Part shown: positions 1-8,585 of the stretch, piece after piece | Layout: every line of letters begins with the position of its first letter | How positions within the stretch are numbered: the stretch's first letter is position 1 | Assembly: GCA_036655355.1 (NCBI GenBank) | Contig: JAVVQG010000008.1 | Location: 1 to 64,000 of the forward strand | DNA length: 64,000 nt | Origin: JAUNSR01 sp036655355 | Lineage (GTDB): Bacteria; Bacteroidota; Bacteroidia; Bacteroidales; JAUNSR01 | Direction of reading: 5' to 3' | Made by a program: the position numbers and the translations under genes | The notes under the pieces: model-generated | What the model was told of the DNA's origin: nothing | Seen by the model: the letters and a program-made list of their open reading frames with translations, nothing else | Databases searched by the model: none

Positions 1-54
1 ACCCAGGACCCCAACATTAAAAGTGTTGTGCTCTACCTGCTGAGCTACTGAATC
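1..54 (-). tRNA. tRNA-Lys (UUU), truncated by window edge
   Basis: Read on the minus strand, the gene starts at 54 with a 7-nt acceptor arm, T8-A9, a D-stem GCTC/GAGC and an anticodon stem CAACA/TGTTG enclosing the loop CTTTTAA, giving anticodon UUU (Lys). The sequence stops in the TPsiC arm at base 1, so the 3' part lies outside the window. The transcript would start from the -7 box at 84-91. Confidence 0.93.
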
Positions 55-83
55 AACTGTTGTGCTTTGTTTCAAAAGCGATG

Positions 84-91
84 CAAAGGTA
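84..91 (-). promoter_or_regulatory. -7 box for tRNA-Lys
   Basis: On the minus strand this reads TACCTTTG, an exact match to the Bacteroidetes housekeeping -7 box TAnnTTTG, about 30 nt upstream of the tRNA. The following bases, GCATCGC, are nearly the same as those after the -7 boxes of the other tRNA genes in this window. Confidence 0.7.
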
Positions 92-288
92 TGGAAATTT
101 TCTTTACCTCCAAATCTTTATTTCGTCTAAATTTGGGTGTTTGGTGTTATTTTGCTGAAAATAAAGGAAATGTAAAAAGCATTATTTTTAAATTTAATCT
201 TTAAAAAGGGTTTATTGCTATTTTTGCTTAATAAAAACGGGGAATTCCGAAGAATTTGTCTGCGCTTCCTTTCTACTCTTTTATTCGC

Positions 289-296
289 TATATTTG
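289..296 (+). promoter_or_regulatory. -7 box for ettA
   Basis: TATATTTG matches TAnnTTTG exactly and lies 29 bases before the ettA start codon, leaving a short AT-rich leader. Confidence 0.6.
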
Positions 297-325
297 CACC
301 TCGGCAAAATTAAATACTATATATA

Positions 326-2014
326 ATGGCAGACGATAAGAAAGTAATCTTTTCGATGGTGGGTTTGAGTAAAATCTTCCCGCCGCAGAAACAGGTATTG
401 AAGAATATCTATCTTTCGTTCTTTTACGGCGCAAAGATCGGTATCATCGGTTTGAACGGTTCGGGTAAATCAACACTCCTGAAAATTATCGCAGGTTTGG
501 ATAAATCGTATCAGGGTGAGGTGGTGTTCTCTCCGGGTTACTCTGTAGGGTACTTGGAACAGGAACCGCATCTTGACGAAACCAAAACGGTTAAAGAGAT
601 CGTGCAGGAGGGTGTTCAACCCATCATGGATGCATTGAAAGAGTATGAGGAGATCAACGAGAAGTTCGGTTTGCCGGAATATTACGAAGATGCGGATAAG
701 ATGGACAAGCTTTTCGCCCGTCAGGGAGAATTGCAGGATATCATCGACGCGACCGATGCGTGGAACATCGACAACAAACTGGAACGTGCGATGGATGCGC
801 TTCGTTGTCCTCCGGAAGATCAGCTGGTGCAGTACCTTTCGGGTGGTGAGCGCCGCCGTGTGGCACTTTGCCGTCTGTTGCTTCAGCAGCCGGACGTATT
901 GCTTTTGGATGAGCCTACCAACCACCTTGACGCCGAGTCGATCGATTGGTTGGAGCAGCACCTTCAGCAGTACCCGGGTACGGTTATCGCGATTACGCAC
1001 GACCGTTACTTCCTGGATCACGTAGCGGGATGGATTCTTGAACTTGACCGCGGCGAGGGTATTCCTTGGAAAGGAAACTACACGTCATGGTTGGAGCAGA
1101 AAACCAAACGTATGGAGCAGGAGGAGAAACAGGCCAGCAAACGTCGTAAGACCCTGGAGCGTGAGTTGGAGTGGATCAGCATGAGTCCGAAAGCACGTCA
1201 GGCGAAAGGAAAAGCTCGTTTGAACTCGTACGACCGCTTGCTGAATGAAGATCAGAAAGAACGCGAAGAGAAACTGGAAATCTTTATTCCGAACGGTCCC
1301 CGTTTGGGTAATAAGGTGATCGATGCGCAGAACGTAGCGAAAGCTTACGGCGATAAGTTGCTTTTCGACGATTTGAACTTCATGTTGCCGCCGAACGGTA
1401 TCGTTGGGGTGATCGGACCGAATGGTGCGGGTAAAACCACGATGTTCCGCCTGATCATGGGTACGGAAACGCCGGACAAAGGTACGTTCGATGTGGGTGA
1501 AACCGTGAAAGTGGCTTATGTGGATCAGTCGCACAAGGATATCGATGCAGAAAAGAGCGTTTATCAGATTATTTCAGGCGGAACGGAGACTTTCCGCATG
1601 GGTAATAAAGAGGTGAATGCACGCGCTTACCTTTCACGCTTTAACTTCTCGGGTTCCGACCAGGAGAAAAAAGCGGGTATTCTTTCGGGTGGTGAACGTA
1701 ACCGTTTGCATCTTGCGATGGCATTGAAAGAGGAAGGCAACGTGTTGCTACTCGATGAGCCGACCAATGATATCGACGTAAATACGCTTCGTGCCCTTGA
1801 AGAGGGTCTTGAAAACTTCGCGGGATGTGCCGTGGTGATTTCGCACGACCGTTGGTTCTTGGATCGTATCTGTACGCATATCCTGGCATTCGAAGATGAT
1901 TCGCATATTTTCTTCTTTGAGGGATCGTACTCTGAATACGAAGAGAACAAAAAGAAACGTCTGGGTAACATCGAACCGAAACGTCCGCGTTACCGTAAAT
2001 TGATGGCTGATTAA
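326..2014 (+). CDS. ettA: Energy-dependent translational throttle protein EttA (ABC-F ATPase)
   Basis: The protein has 562 residues and no membrane segment. It carries two ABC ATPase domains in tandem. Domain 1 has Walker A GLNGSGKST (residues 42-50) and signature LSGGERRRV; domain 2 has Walker A GPNGAGKTT and signature LSGGERNRL. Between them is the charged linker (about residues 250-320, KRMEQEEKQASKRRK) that ABC-F proteins insert toward the ribosomal E/P sites. Length and linker fit EttA better than Uup or the resistance ABC-Fs. EttA is known to gate entry into the elongation cycle according to the ATP/ADP ratio. It is monocistronic, with its own promoter and a strong terminator at 2064. 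Confidence 0.95.
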   Translation: MADDKKVIFSMVGLSKIFPPQKQVLKNIYLSFFYGAKIGIIGLNGSGKSTLLKIIAGLDKSYQGEVVFSPGYSVGYLEQEPHLDETKTVKEIVQEGVQPIMDALKEYEEINEKFGLPEYYEDADKMDKLFARQGELQDIIDATDAWNIDNKLERAMDALRCPPEDQLVQYLSGGERRRVALCRLLLQQPDVLLLDEPTNHLDAESIDWLEQHLQQYPGTVIAITHDRYFLDHVAGWILELDRGEGIPWKGNYTSWLEQKTKRMEQEEKQASKRRKTLERELEWISMSPKARQAKGKARLNSYDRLLNEDQKEREEKLEIFIPNGPRLGNKVIDAQNVAKAYGDKLLFDDLNFMLPPNGIVGVIGPNGAGKTTMFRLIMGTETPDKGTFDVGETVKVAYVDQSHKDIDAEKSVYQIISGGTETFRMGNKEVNARAYLSRFNFSGSDQEKKAGILSGGERNRLHLAMALKEEGNVLLLDEPTNDIDVNTLRALEEGLENFAGCAVVISHDRWFLDRICTHILAFEDDSHIFFFEGSYSEYEENKKKRLGNIEPKRPRYRKLMAD

Positions 2015-2063
2015 TCGCATTTGACTTGGTTGATTCTTTAATTAGAATTATAAAATAAATATT

Positions 2064-2106
2064 AAAGCCGCAGAAGGGTTCATCGAACTTTCCTGCGGCT
2101 TTTTTG
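2064..2106 (+). terminator. Intrinsic terminator after ettA
   Basis: The stem AAAGCCGCAG / CTGCGGCTTT encloses a ~20-nt loop and is followed by a T-run, 50 bases after the ettA stop codon. Confidence 0.85.
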
Positions 2107-2489
2107 TGTTTTATAGCATTCCTATAGGAGAAGTGGTATTTTCGCTTTCATTTTTTCTTCAAATAGCAATTTATTCTAATCATTTGTAAATCAACGAAGG
2201 GTTGTGCTTGCAACCATTCGTGAATATTAAAATTTGGATAACGAAGCGGAGATTGGAGTCGTATTTTGTTATCGAATCGTAAAATAATTTTAAAGTTATT
2301 CTTTTCAGAATGTGTGTTAATTTTAATCTCATCAAAGCGTATAAATATAAAGAAATACTCATACCGTTGATTTTCAGCAATGTTGTTTTCTACCTTGTAT
2401 AACAGGGTAGCAGGAGCGCTGCGCGGTGTTAACCATCCGCCACATATTTCATGAAATATTTTTGTAACAAACTATTCAAACAGTTGTCT

Positions 2490-2497
2490 TATCTTTG
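2490..2497 (+). promoter_or_regulatory. -7 box starting the long leader of the TonB receptor
   Basis: TATCTTTG is an exact TAnnTTTG match. It would start transcription near 2504, about 350 nt before the receptor start codon, so the mRNA carries a long 5' leader. Confidence 0.55.
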
Positions 2498-2499
2498 TG

Positions 2500-2850
2500 T
2501 CGTCAAAGGAAAAAGGTCACGGTTTTGTTGGCAGTTCTTTTGAATCACTTAATTGCAACTATTTATTTCTCAATTGCGTTTCGGTTTTTTTCCGAAAAAT
2601 AAAAATCCGAACGAGAGAGGCTTAACGCTTCTCCTGTTGTTTTTTTCTCCGAAAATAAATATGAATGGAAGCCCTACGCGGATCAGCCGCGAAAGTAAAG
2701 GGCAGGCACGCATTAATTGATTCCAAAATACTGGACAAAAAGGAAGCAATCGGCATGAACTTTATTGGTGTTACTCATCACGTATTGCTTTCCCTAAACT
2801 TACTTCCGCTTTGATGCAATTCTAACCCCTAAACCAATTAACAATCATCA
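2500..2850 (+). ncRNA. Candidate structured 5' leader or small RNA upstream of TonB receptor
   Basis: This stretch has no coding potential but holds several hairpins. One is a TTTCGG/CCGAAA stem-loop around 2580-2600. Another is GAGAGGC/GCTTCTC near 2615-2635. A nested element has outer stem GCCCT (2671-2675) / AGGGC (2699-2703) around inner hairpin CGCGG/CCGCG. A long stem pairs GGAAGCAAT (2742-2750) with ATTGCTTTCC (2784-2793). I compared it by eye with cobalamin, SAM, TPP, FMN, purine and preQ1 riboswitches, RNase P, tmRNA and SRP RNA and found none of their conserved cores. The area 2107-2489 before it holds only weak AT-rich sequence and small hairpins, with no gene I can support. Confidence 0.4.
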
Positions 2851-2855
2851 AACTA

Positions 2856-5441
2856 ATGAGAAAATTAGTTCTTAAATCACTATTCATTATCGTGCCTTCA
2901 GTGATGATTTCATCTGATATGATGGCACAGTATTTAATCAAAGGTAAATTGTTGGATGCTCAGACTCAGGAAGGGTTGATCGGGGCTACGGCAATTATCG
3001 AAGGTACAACAATCGGGGCTGCTGCCGATATCGATGGAAATTTCGAAATCGACTCGCCTAATAAAGGTACCGTAAAACTGGTTTTCCGTAATATCGGTTA
3101 TACAGAAGTGAAAAAAGATGTAAAAGTATCTTCGGCTTCCACCGATTTAGGAACTATTTCTCTCTCTGAATCTTCTATTGGTCTTGAAGACGTTACTGTA
3201 ATCGCATCTGTGGTGCGTTCAGATCGTCAGACGCCGATCGCGGTATCAAACATCAAGCTTGATGTATTGGAAGAAAAAATGGGTAATCAGGAGTTTCCTG
3301 AAATCCTGAAACAAACTCCTTCGGTTTACGCTACAAAACAGGGTGGTGGTTATGGTGACTCTCGTATCAACATGCGTGGATTCGACTCGAACAACATCGG
3401 TGTTCTTGTAAACGGGGTTCCGGTTAACGACATGGAAAACGGTAAAGTTTACTGGTCTAACTGGGCTGGTTTGTCAGACGTAACGCAGTTCATGCAGGTG
3501 CAGCGTGGTTTGGGTGCATCGAAATTGGGACTTTCTTCTGCGGGTGGTACGATCAACATCATTACCAAATCTACAGAAGCTAAGAAAGGTGCAACGATCG
3601 CTACCGGTATCGGTAATGACGGAATGAACAAGGTTAGTGTGGCGCTTTCTACAGGTATGATGCCTAACGGATGGTCCGTAACCGGATTGTTCGCTCGTAA
3701 CGCCGGTGACGGTTATGTACAGGGTACTAACTATGTAGGATACTCTTACTTCCTGAACGTGTCGAAGATGATCAATGAGTCTCATCGTTTGTCTTTCACA
3801 GGATTCGGCGCTCCGCAGGGGCACAATCAGCGTGGTATCATGTTGACGGAAGAAAACTGGGCTAAAATGCCGGGTAAAGATAAGTTCAACGCAACTTACG
3901 GATTCTATAACGGTAAAATTTTCGGAGGTCCTTTCGGATACAACGAATACCATAAACCGCAATTCTCATTGAACCATACGTGGACGATCAACGAGAAATC
4001 AACGTTGTCTACTGCAGCATACGCTTCTATCGGTACAGGTGGTGGTCGTCGTGCAAGAGGTAACAAAACAAACTGGTTGAACTGGAACAACAGAACAGGT
4101 ATGCCGAATGCAGACACGAAGCTGACAGCGGAAGGTTACCTTGATTTTGACGCGGTAGTTCGTGAAAACCAGGCGGCAGGCAACTCCGAAGTTGTTTTGA
4201 CCACTGCGGTGAACAGCCACAACTGGTATGGTGTTTTGTCATCTTACAACAATCAGATTACAGATCACCTGAGCATTACAGCCGGATACGACGGTCGTTA
4301 CTACATGGGTTATCACTACGAAGAGGTTGAAGACCTGTTGGGTGGTAACGGTTATGTAGAGAAATACCCGCTATACGGACGCGAAAAAGGTACGGCAATC
4401 GGTGTTGGCGACAAAACGAACTTCGATAACAAAGGTGAAGTGGTATGGCAGGGTGTTTTCGGACAGGCTGAATACTCGAACGATCAGTTCTCAACATTCC
4501 TTTCCTCATCTTTGACTTATCAGGCTTACCGTTACTACGCTTTGGATAAAGCACCGGTTAACGGATCGCAGAAATCTGAATTCCAGCATTTCATGCCATG
4601 GAGTACAAAAGCAGGTTTCAACTGGAAATTCAACGAAAACCACAACGCATTTATCAACGGAGGTTTCTTCACACGTGCTCCTTACTTCAATAACGTATTT
4701 AAGAACTATACGATTGAAGCGTTCGAAGACAAACCATACGAGAAAATCTATACGATCGAAGGTGGTTACACATTCGCTACTCAGAACTTCTCTGCTACCA
4801 TCAACGGTTACTACACAGAATGGTTAGATCGTGGTAAAGCGGTTTCAACTACAGTAGACGGAGCTACCGGTCGCGGTATCCTTCGTGGTTTGGATGCCCG
4901 TCATACAGGGGTTGAGTTGGAAACAACGTACAAACCGGTTAAGAACGTAGAGTTGAGAGGTATGTTCTCTTACGGAGACTGGGTTTACTCAGACAACGTG
5001 TCTATGGCACTTTACGATGACAACCAGCAGTTCGTAGGCGACTACAAAGCATACATCAAAGATGTGCACGTAGGTAATGCAGCACAGATGACAGCAGCGG
5101 TAAGCGCAAGCTGGGAAATCATGAAAGGTTTGAAAGTGGGTGCCGACTGGAACTACTTCGGTAAGAACTTCGCGGATTTCGACCCTACATTGCGTACGAA
5201 TGAGAACGATGTACAGGATTCTTGGAAAATTCCAAACTACTACACATTCGACATGAATGCAAGCTACCGTATCAATCTGAAAAACAGAATGAACATCTCG
5301 TTCTTTGCAAATGCTCAGAACTTGTTGAACAAGAAATACATCGCGGATGCGAAAGATGCTGAAATCAACAAAGAGAAAACGGCTCTTGTATACTACGGAT
5401 TCGGAACAACATGGTCTGCAGGTATGAAAGTTAATTTCTAA
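2856..5441 (+). CDS. TonB-dependent outer-membrane receptor with N-terminal carboxypeptidase-like domain
   Basis: The protein has 861 residues. A signal peptide ends near MMAQ (residue ~24). Residues ~27-110 form the CarboxypepD_reg-like (DUF4480-type) domain typical of Bacteroidetes receptors (LIKGKLLDAQTQEGLIGA). The plug domain follows at ~120-240 (INMRGFDSNNIGVLVNGVPV, then GLGASKLGLSSAGGTINI), and a 22-strand type beta barrel runs to the C terminus, which ends in aromatic-rich VNF. It imports an unidentified ligand using TonB energy. No SusD partner is encoded beside it, so it is not a classical SusCD pair. The ligand cannot be read from the sequence; the structured leader suggests post-transcriptional control. 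Confidence 0.9.
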   Translation: MRKLVLKSLFIIVPSVMISSDMMAQYLIKGKLLDAQTQEGLIGATAIIEGTTIGAAADIDGNFEIDSPNKGTVKLVFRNIGYTEVKKDVKVSSASTDLGTISLSESSIGLEDVTVIASVVRSDRQTPIAVSNIKLDVLEEKMGNQEFPEILKQTPSVYATKQGGGYGDSRINMRGFDSNNIGVLVNGVPVNDMENGKVYWSNWAGLSDVTQFMQVQRGLGASKLGLSSAGGTINIITKSTEAKKGATIATGIGNDGMNKVSVALSTGMMPNGWSVTGLFARNAGDGYVQGTNYVGYSYFLNVSKMINESHRLSFTGFGAPQGHNQRGIMLTEENWAKMPGKDKFNATYGFYNGKIFGGPFGYNEYHKPQFSLNHTWTINEKSTLSTAAYASIGTGGGRRARGNKTNWLNWNNRTGMPNADTKLTAEGYLDFDAVVRENQAAGNSEVVLTTAVNSHNWYGVLSSYNNQITDHLSITAGYDGRYYMGYHYEEVEDLLGGNGYVEKYPLYGREKGTAIGVGDKTNFDNKGEVVWQGVFGQAEYSNDQFSTFLSSSLTYQAYRYYALDKAPVNGSQKSEFQHFMPWSTKAGFNWKFNENHNAFINGGFFTRAPYFNNVFKNYTIEAFEDKPYEKIYTIEGGYTFATQNFSATINGYYTEWLDRGKAVSTTVDGATGRGILRGLDARHTGVELETTYKPVKNVELRGMFSYGDWVYSDNVSMALYDDNQQFVGDYKAYIKDVHVGNAAQMTAAVSASWEIMKGLKVGADWNYFGKNFADFDPTLRTNENDVQDSWKIPNYYTFDMNASYRINLKNRMNISFFANAQNLLNKKYIADAKDAEINKEKTALVYYGFGTTWSAGMKVNF

Positions 5442-5462
5442 TTGCACATCCGATAAAATAAG

Positions 5463-5498
5463 AAAAGCGGCTACTCATACGGGTAGCCGCTTTTTTTT
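5463..5498. terminator. Bidirectional terminator between TonB receptor and thioredoxin
   Basis: The stem AAGCGGCTAC / GTAGCCGCTT has A-rich sequence on the left and eight T on the right, so it can end both the + strand receptor transcript and the minus-strand thioredoxin transcript. Confidence 0.88.
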
Positions 5499-5532
5499 CC
5501 CCTAACGGGAGTATAAGAATGATTAGGGTAGG

Positions 5533-5910
5533 TTATTCTTTTTTCTCTTCGGGCGCGTCGATGCCGAAAATATCTTTGAATGCTTTCTCAAACTGAGCTT
5601 TGGTCATTGCACCCTGGCCCATCTGTGGATCTTTTCCTACCGGAAGGAAGAGCAGTGAAGGAATGCTGCGAATTCCGAACATGCCGGCCAGCGTTTCCTC
5701 TTTCTCGGTATTTATCTTGTAAATATCGATTTTGCCTTCATACTCTTTCGCGAGTTCTTCCAAGATCGGAGCAACCATTTTGCATGGACCGCACCAATCG
5801 GCATAGAAGTCGATCAACGCCGGTGTCGTACCTTTATACTTGAACTCTTTTTCTGTTGTGTAGTCGAAGATTTTTTCTTTGAAAGTTTCTTCGGTTAGGT
5901 GTTCAATCAT
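5533..5910 (-). CDS. Thioredoxin
   Basis: A 125-residue cytoplasmic thioredoxin-fold protein with the active-site motif FYADWCGPCK (about residues 35-44) and the cis-proline loop SIPSLLF. There is no signal peptide. It has a charged C-terminal tail (PEEKKE) absent from the second thioredoxin of this window (32832), and its C-terminal half resembles the exported thioredoxin at 33222. It should reduce disulfides using electrons from TrxB (gene at 34642). It faces the TonB receptor gene tail-to-tail. The lipoprotein gene upstream (5984) has its own weak terminator-like hairpin at 5953. Confidence 0.93.
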   Translation of the reverse strand: MIEHLTEETFKEKIFDYTTEKEFKYKGTTPALIDFYADWCGPCKMVAPILEELAKEYEGKIDIYKINTEKEETLAGMFGIRSIPSLLFLPVGKDPQMGQGAMTKAQFEKAFKDIFGIDAPEEKKE

Positions 5911-5949
5911 AATTCGGATTATTAAGTTTCCAACATACTATCTATCTAA

Positions 5950-5980
5950 ACAAACCACTTTGACAATGGTTGGTTAAAAA
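5950..5980 (-). terminator. Weak hairpin after the lipoprotein gene
   Basis: On the minus strand AACCAACCATT pairs with AAGTGGTTTGTT across a 4-nt loop and leads into a short T-rich stretch. It lies right after the stop of the 5984-6487 gene. The T-run is poor, so the terminator role is uncertain. Confidence 0.35.
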
Positions 5981-5983
5981 CAA

Positions 5984-6487
5984 TCAAATCTTTTTCACTT
6001 CCGTCTTTTCGATGTGGAAGTTGCGTTTGTGCTGATCGAGTGACTCGTTCATGCTTTTAGGGAGTCCCATGAGCTCTTTCCCTTCATAGATATAGAGAAT
6101 CTTCGGAGTGAGGTGGTATACGTTTATGATGTTGTTGGTGGTATTCATAAACAACATCCACATGCTTTTATCGCAGGCATCGTGTTTGCACCCCGTAATG
6201 GTAATGATGTTGTTGCTCATATTCATCGGTGAAACCACATTCCAATCTGAACGCAGGTTGGCGTAGTCGGGACCCAATACCGCTTTCAGCCCCTCCGTAA
6301 CTTCGGGCTGGGCGAAAAACAGGCTATCGTCAATATACCCTCCGATGTGTTCTTTCAGAATACTCCAGGGTGCAGGGGGAGGGGTAGCAACTGCGGTTTG
6401 GTTACCCGGAGCCTCTTTGGAGGCCTGCTTTCCGCAGCCAGCCAATAAGAACAGGCTCATGAATACGATTGAAATAAACGTTTTCAT
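5984..6487 (-). CDS. Small lipoprotein of unknown function
   Basis: I do not recognise the family. The start at 6487 is preferred over an in-frame ATG 15 bases upstream because it gives a clean lipoprotein signal (MKTFISIVFMSLFLLAGC) with lipobox LAGC; Cys18 would be lipidated. The mature part (about 150 residues) has a Pro/Ala-rich linker after the lipobox and a compact domain with two Cys (CKHDAC). The same upstream element (6507-6529) precedes the K+ channel gene, at almost the same distance from the start codon, which supports this start. It is probably a membrane-anchored periplasmic protein; no enzymatic motif is visible. Confidence 0.75.
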   Translation of the reverse strand: MKTFISIVFMSLFLLAGCGKQASKEAPGNQTAVATPPPAPWSILKEHIGGYIDDSLFFAQPEVTEGLKAVLGPDYANLRSDWNVVSPMNMSNNIITITGCKHDACDKSMWMLFMNTTNNIINVYHLTPKILYIYEGKELMGLPKSMNESLDQHKRNFHIEKTEVKKI

Positions 6488-6506
6488 TTGTAGATAGTTC
6501 AATTAT

Positions 6507-6529
6507 TTAACATTAAGGTCAAGTGCGCC
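6507..6529 (-). promoter_or_regulatory. Shared upstream element, copy 1
   Basis: A 23-bp sequence (TTAACATTAAGGTCAAGTGC then GCC on the + strand) that recurs with two changes at 8212-8234. Each copy begins about 20 bp upstream of the start codon of a minus-strand gene. It may be a promoter (TTGACC on the minus strand) or operator. Confidence 0.4.
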
Positions 6530-6591
6530 TACGGAATGATTCCACACGAATCATCGCTTTATTCTATAACATTCGGTCCTTTATAAAGTTG

Positions 6592-6599
6592 TAAATTTG
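6592..6599 (+). promoter_or_regulatory. -7 box for small conserved protein
   Basis: TAAATTTG fits TAnnTTTG. Its position puts the transcription start near 6606, so translation should begin at the ATG at 6657 rather than at an in-frame TTG at 6597. Confidence 0.45.
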
Positions 6600-6656
6600 G
6601 GATACAACTTTATCTCCGCATCGGTTGTTATTCTTGAAAACCTAAACAGTACGGAT

Positions 6657-6884
6657 ATGGCTATGATTCAGTTTTCAGACGGGAGTTCGCTCGATCCCGA
6701 TGCCTTGGTGTATGTGGAACTCGAAGCGCAGAATTACAAGCAGCAATTCAATGAGGAGGTGTGGAATTATGTGCGCAAAGGTGCGGATAAACCCACTTTG
6801 GTGACCATTCGAGCCGCGGAGGTGCGGGTGGGCGAGCCGATCTATAACCTTGATGGCACCATCAAGGCTACCCGAATTCTTTAA
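6657..6884 (+). CDS. Small conserved hypothetical protein (75 aa)
   Basis: An acidic cytoplasmic protein of 75 residues starting MAMIQFSDGSSLDPD. It has no signal peptide, membrane segment or catalytic motif that I recognise. It has its own promoter-like box and a strong terminator, and codon use like its neighbours, so it is likely a real gene. The function is unknown; a small single-domain beta-rich fold is suggested by alternating hydrophobic strands (ALVYVELEA, PTLVTIRAAEVRVG). Confidence 0.65.
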   Translation: MAMIQFSDGSSLDPDALVYVELEAQNYKQQFNEEVWNYVRKGADKPTLVTIRAAEVRVGEPIYNLDGTIKATRIL

Positions 6885-6887
6885 AAC

Positions 6888-6932
6888 AAAAGCAGTCCTC
6901 TCGTCGGTAAAGACGAGAGGACTGCTTTTTTA
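6888..6932. terminator. Strong bidirectional terminator
   Basis: A 17-bp perfect stem (AAAGCAGTCCTCTCGTC and its complement) encloses a short loop and is followed by T6. It separates the + strand small gene from the minus-strand ykvA-like gene and can serve both. Confidence 0.9.
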
Positions 6933-6959
6933 TGATAATCGATGGATCTATTTTGGTAT

Positions 6960-7373
6960 TTATTCCGAATCGGCATCGGAAGCCGTTCCGGATTGACGCC
7001 ACTGTTTATATTGATCGATCTCCTTCCACGCTTTACGCAGGGCGAAGGCGATGATCGAGATGTCGTCCGTCCACCCCATGATCAATAGGAAATCGGGGAT
7101 CAGATCGAGCGGCGAAACCACATACACCAGTGCGCTTACGATTAAGAGCAGGTCTGCCGCGTGGTAGTTTTTATATTTACCGGAGGCCACGTCACGCAGG
7201 TATCCCACCAGAAGGAGTAGGTTTTCACGCACCTGTTCCAATCCTTTGCGAGAGGTTAATTGAGTGGCGGAATCGATCAGTTCCCGCATGAGCTGAGGAT
7301 CCGAAAGAATGCGTTTCGCCTTTCCTACCCATTTCGAGCGGAACAGCTCTTTGCCGGCTTTTTGAATATTCAT
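6960..7373 (-). CDS. YkvA/DUF1232 family membrane protein
   Basis: The 137-residue protein carries the DUF1232 signature YVVSPLDLIPDFLLIMGWTD (about residues 83-102), within two short hydrophobic helices. The N-terminal half is helical and basic and the C terminus is acidic. YkvA-like proteins are widespread small inner-membrane-associated proteins of unknown biochemical role. The start codon overlaps the stop of the upstream potassium channel gene by 4 bp (ATGA type), so the two are translationally coupled and may work together in membrane homeostasis (inference). Confidence 0.88.
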   Translation of the reverse strand: MNIQKAGKELFRSKWVGKAKRILSDPQLMRELIDSATQLTSRKGLEQVRENLLLLVGYLRDVASGKYKNYHAADLLLIVSALVYVVSPLDLIPDFLLIMGWTDDISIIAFALRKAWKEIDQYKQWRQSGTASDADSE

Positions 7374-8194
7374 CTTGGTTCCTTCTTAATCGATCCGTTG
7401 GTATCGGACTCTTTCTTGTAACACTCCTTGTTCTCCTTTTCCAACAAGCGTTGGCGGGTTTGTTCCTGCAAACGGTTCATCAGGGCGCCGCTTAAGATGG
7501 CGGTTGGCAGTGTCAGCGTGACGATCCCGATGAGTGCCATTCCGCTGGCCAGCAGTTTTCCGATTGGCGTGATGGGGTAAATGTCGCCATATCCCACGCT
7601 GGTAAACGTGATGATCGCCCACCAAAAACCTTGTCCGATGTTGCTGAACGCATCCGGTTGGGCATCGCGCTCGATGTAATACATCAGTATCGCACAAAAG
7701 CTCACGATCATCAGTGCGAAAGTCATCGCCGTTAATAGTTCGTATTTGACCGATGCGATCACCTCGCGGATCATTGTAAACGAGGTGGTGTACCGGAGTA
7801 TCTTGAAGATTAGGAAAATTCGACCCAGTTCGATGGCATCCCCCACGAACTTGCCATGGAAGAAATAGGGAACGGTAAACGGCAGGATGGCAATCAAGTC
7901 GATGATTCCCATAAACGAGGTGAGGTACTTCTGCCTCGCCTTAGCCGGTTTTAAGTGGGGATATTCCGAGGGGGCGCAATAGATCCGCAATATATATTCA
8001 ATCGTAAAGATCAATGCCGATAACACGGAGATTGAATAAAAGAGGTAGAGGTAGCGCTCCATCGACTCAAAAGATTGCATTACAATCGCACCCAGTCCCA
8101 ACATGATCAGGATAATCATAAAGATCCGCACCGGGCGGCTCTCCAACATACGGGCTATTTTTTTACGTCTCTCGGTAATGAAGTTCAATCTCAT
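7370..8194 (-). CDS. Voltage-gated-type potassium channel (ion transport protein)
   Basis: The protein shows the six-helix ion-transport architecture: S1 near residue 20-40, S2 at ~48-72, S3 around GIIDLIAILPFTV, an S4-like helix with sparse basic residues (GRIFLIFKILRY), S5, the pore loop with selectivity filter TSVGYGD (about residues 198-204) and S6. This filter defines K+ channels. The C terminus is a short charged tail without an RCK domain. I place the start at 8194 (MRLNFITERRKK, 274 aa) because of its spacing to the element at 8212. In-frame ATG 8218 and TTG 8227 are alternatives that would add 8 or 11 residues. It overlaps the downstream ykvA-like gene by 4 bp. Confidence 0.88.
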   Translation of the reverse strand: MRLNFITERRKKIARMLESRPVRIFMIILIMLGLGAIVMQSFESMERYLYLFYSISVLSALIFTIEYILRIYCAPSEYPHLKPAKARQKYLTSFMGIIDLIAILPFTVPYFFHGKFVGDAIELGRIFLIFKILRYTTSFTMIREVIASVKYELLTAMTFALMIVSFCAILMYYIERDAQPDAFSNIGQGFWWAIITFTSVGYGDIYPITPIGKLLASGMALIGIVTLTLPTAILSGALMNRLQEQTRQRLLEKENKECYKKESDTNGSIKKEPR

Positions 8195-8211
8195 TTGTAT
8201 ATCGTCTATTT

Positions 8212-8234
8212 TTAACATTAAGGTCAAATACGCC
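8212..8234 (-). promoter_or_regulatory. Shared upstream element, copy 2
   Basis: A 23-bp sequence that matches 6507-6529 at 21 positions and begins 18 bp upstream of the preferred channel start codon (copy 1: 20 bp upstream of its gene). A common promoter or regulator binding site is possible. Confidence 0.4.
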
Positions 8235-8318
8235 CTCTATAGGCCTTCTGTTGTAAAAATAATACTTTCCGCTCAAAACAGACCAACTCCCGCAGGGAAG
8301 TAGCGTATTTTAATAGAT

Positions 8319-8358
8319 AAGGGAGCAGCATCTCGCGATGATCCTCCCTTTGGTTTTT
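8319..8358 (+). terminator. Orphan terminator-like hairpin
   Basis: AAGGGAG (8319-8325) pairs with CTCCCTT (8344-8350), with further pairing inside, followed by TGGTTTTT. No + strand gene precedes it. The 8195-8624 interval otherwise shows only AT-rich sequence and the nrdD promoter, so the hairpin might end a small RNA. Confidence 0.35.
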
Positions 8359-8585
8359 AATCAGTCAATTTATTAGATTGTTCTTGTATTCTTAAACAAC
8401 CGTTGCATTAAAAAGGTTTTTCTAAATAACAAAAAACAAAATTCTCCCAAATTTATTTTACGCTAAATCACACCCGAGGTTAACTAATTTGTTGAATTTT
8501 TAAGGACTTCTATAGTGATAAATTCAACTGCTAATTTTATTGGAATTTCCTCTTCGTCTGACTGTGCCCTTTCTAAAAGTTATTA

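Noticed and set aside
470..1021. Long minus-strand frame inside ettA
   Set aside because: Antisense shadow of a strongly coding gene; many similar shadows occur opposite nrdD, ftsK and dxs.
2180..2380. 66-codon minus-strand frame
   Set aside because: AT-rich, no family pattern, no promoter; looks accidental.
2500..2850. Cobalamin riboswitch ahead of the TonB receptor
   Set aside because: No B12-box-like core or GGGAA...CCCGC pattern; the receptor also lacks features pointing to B12.
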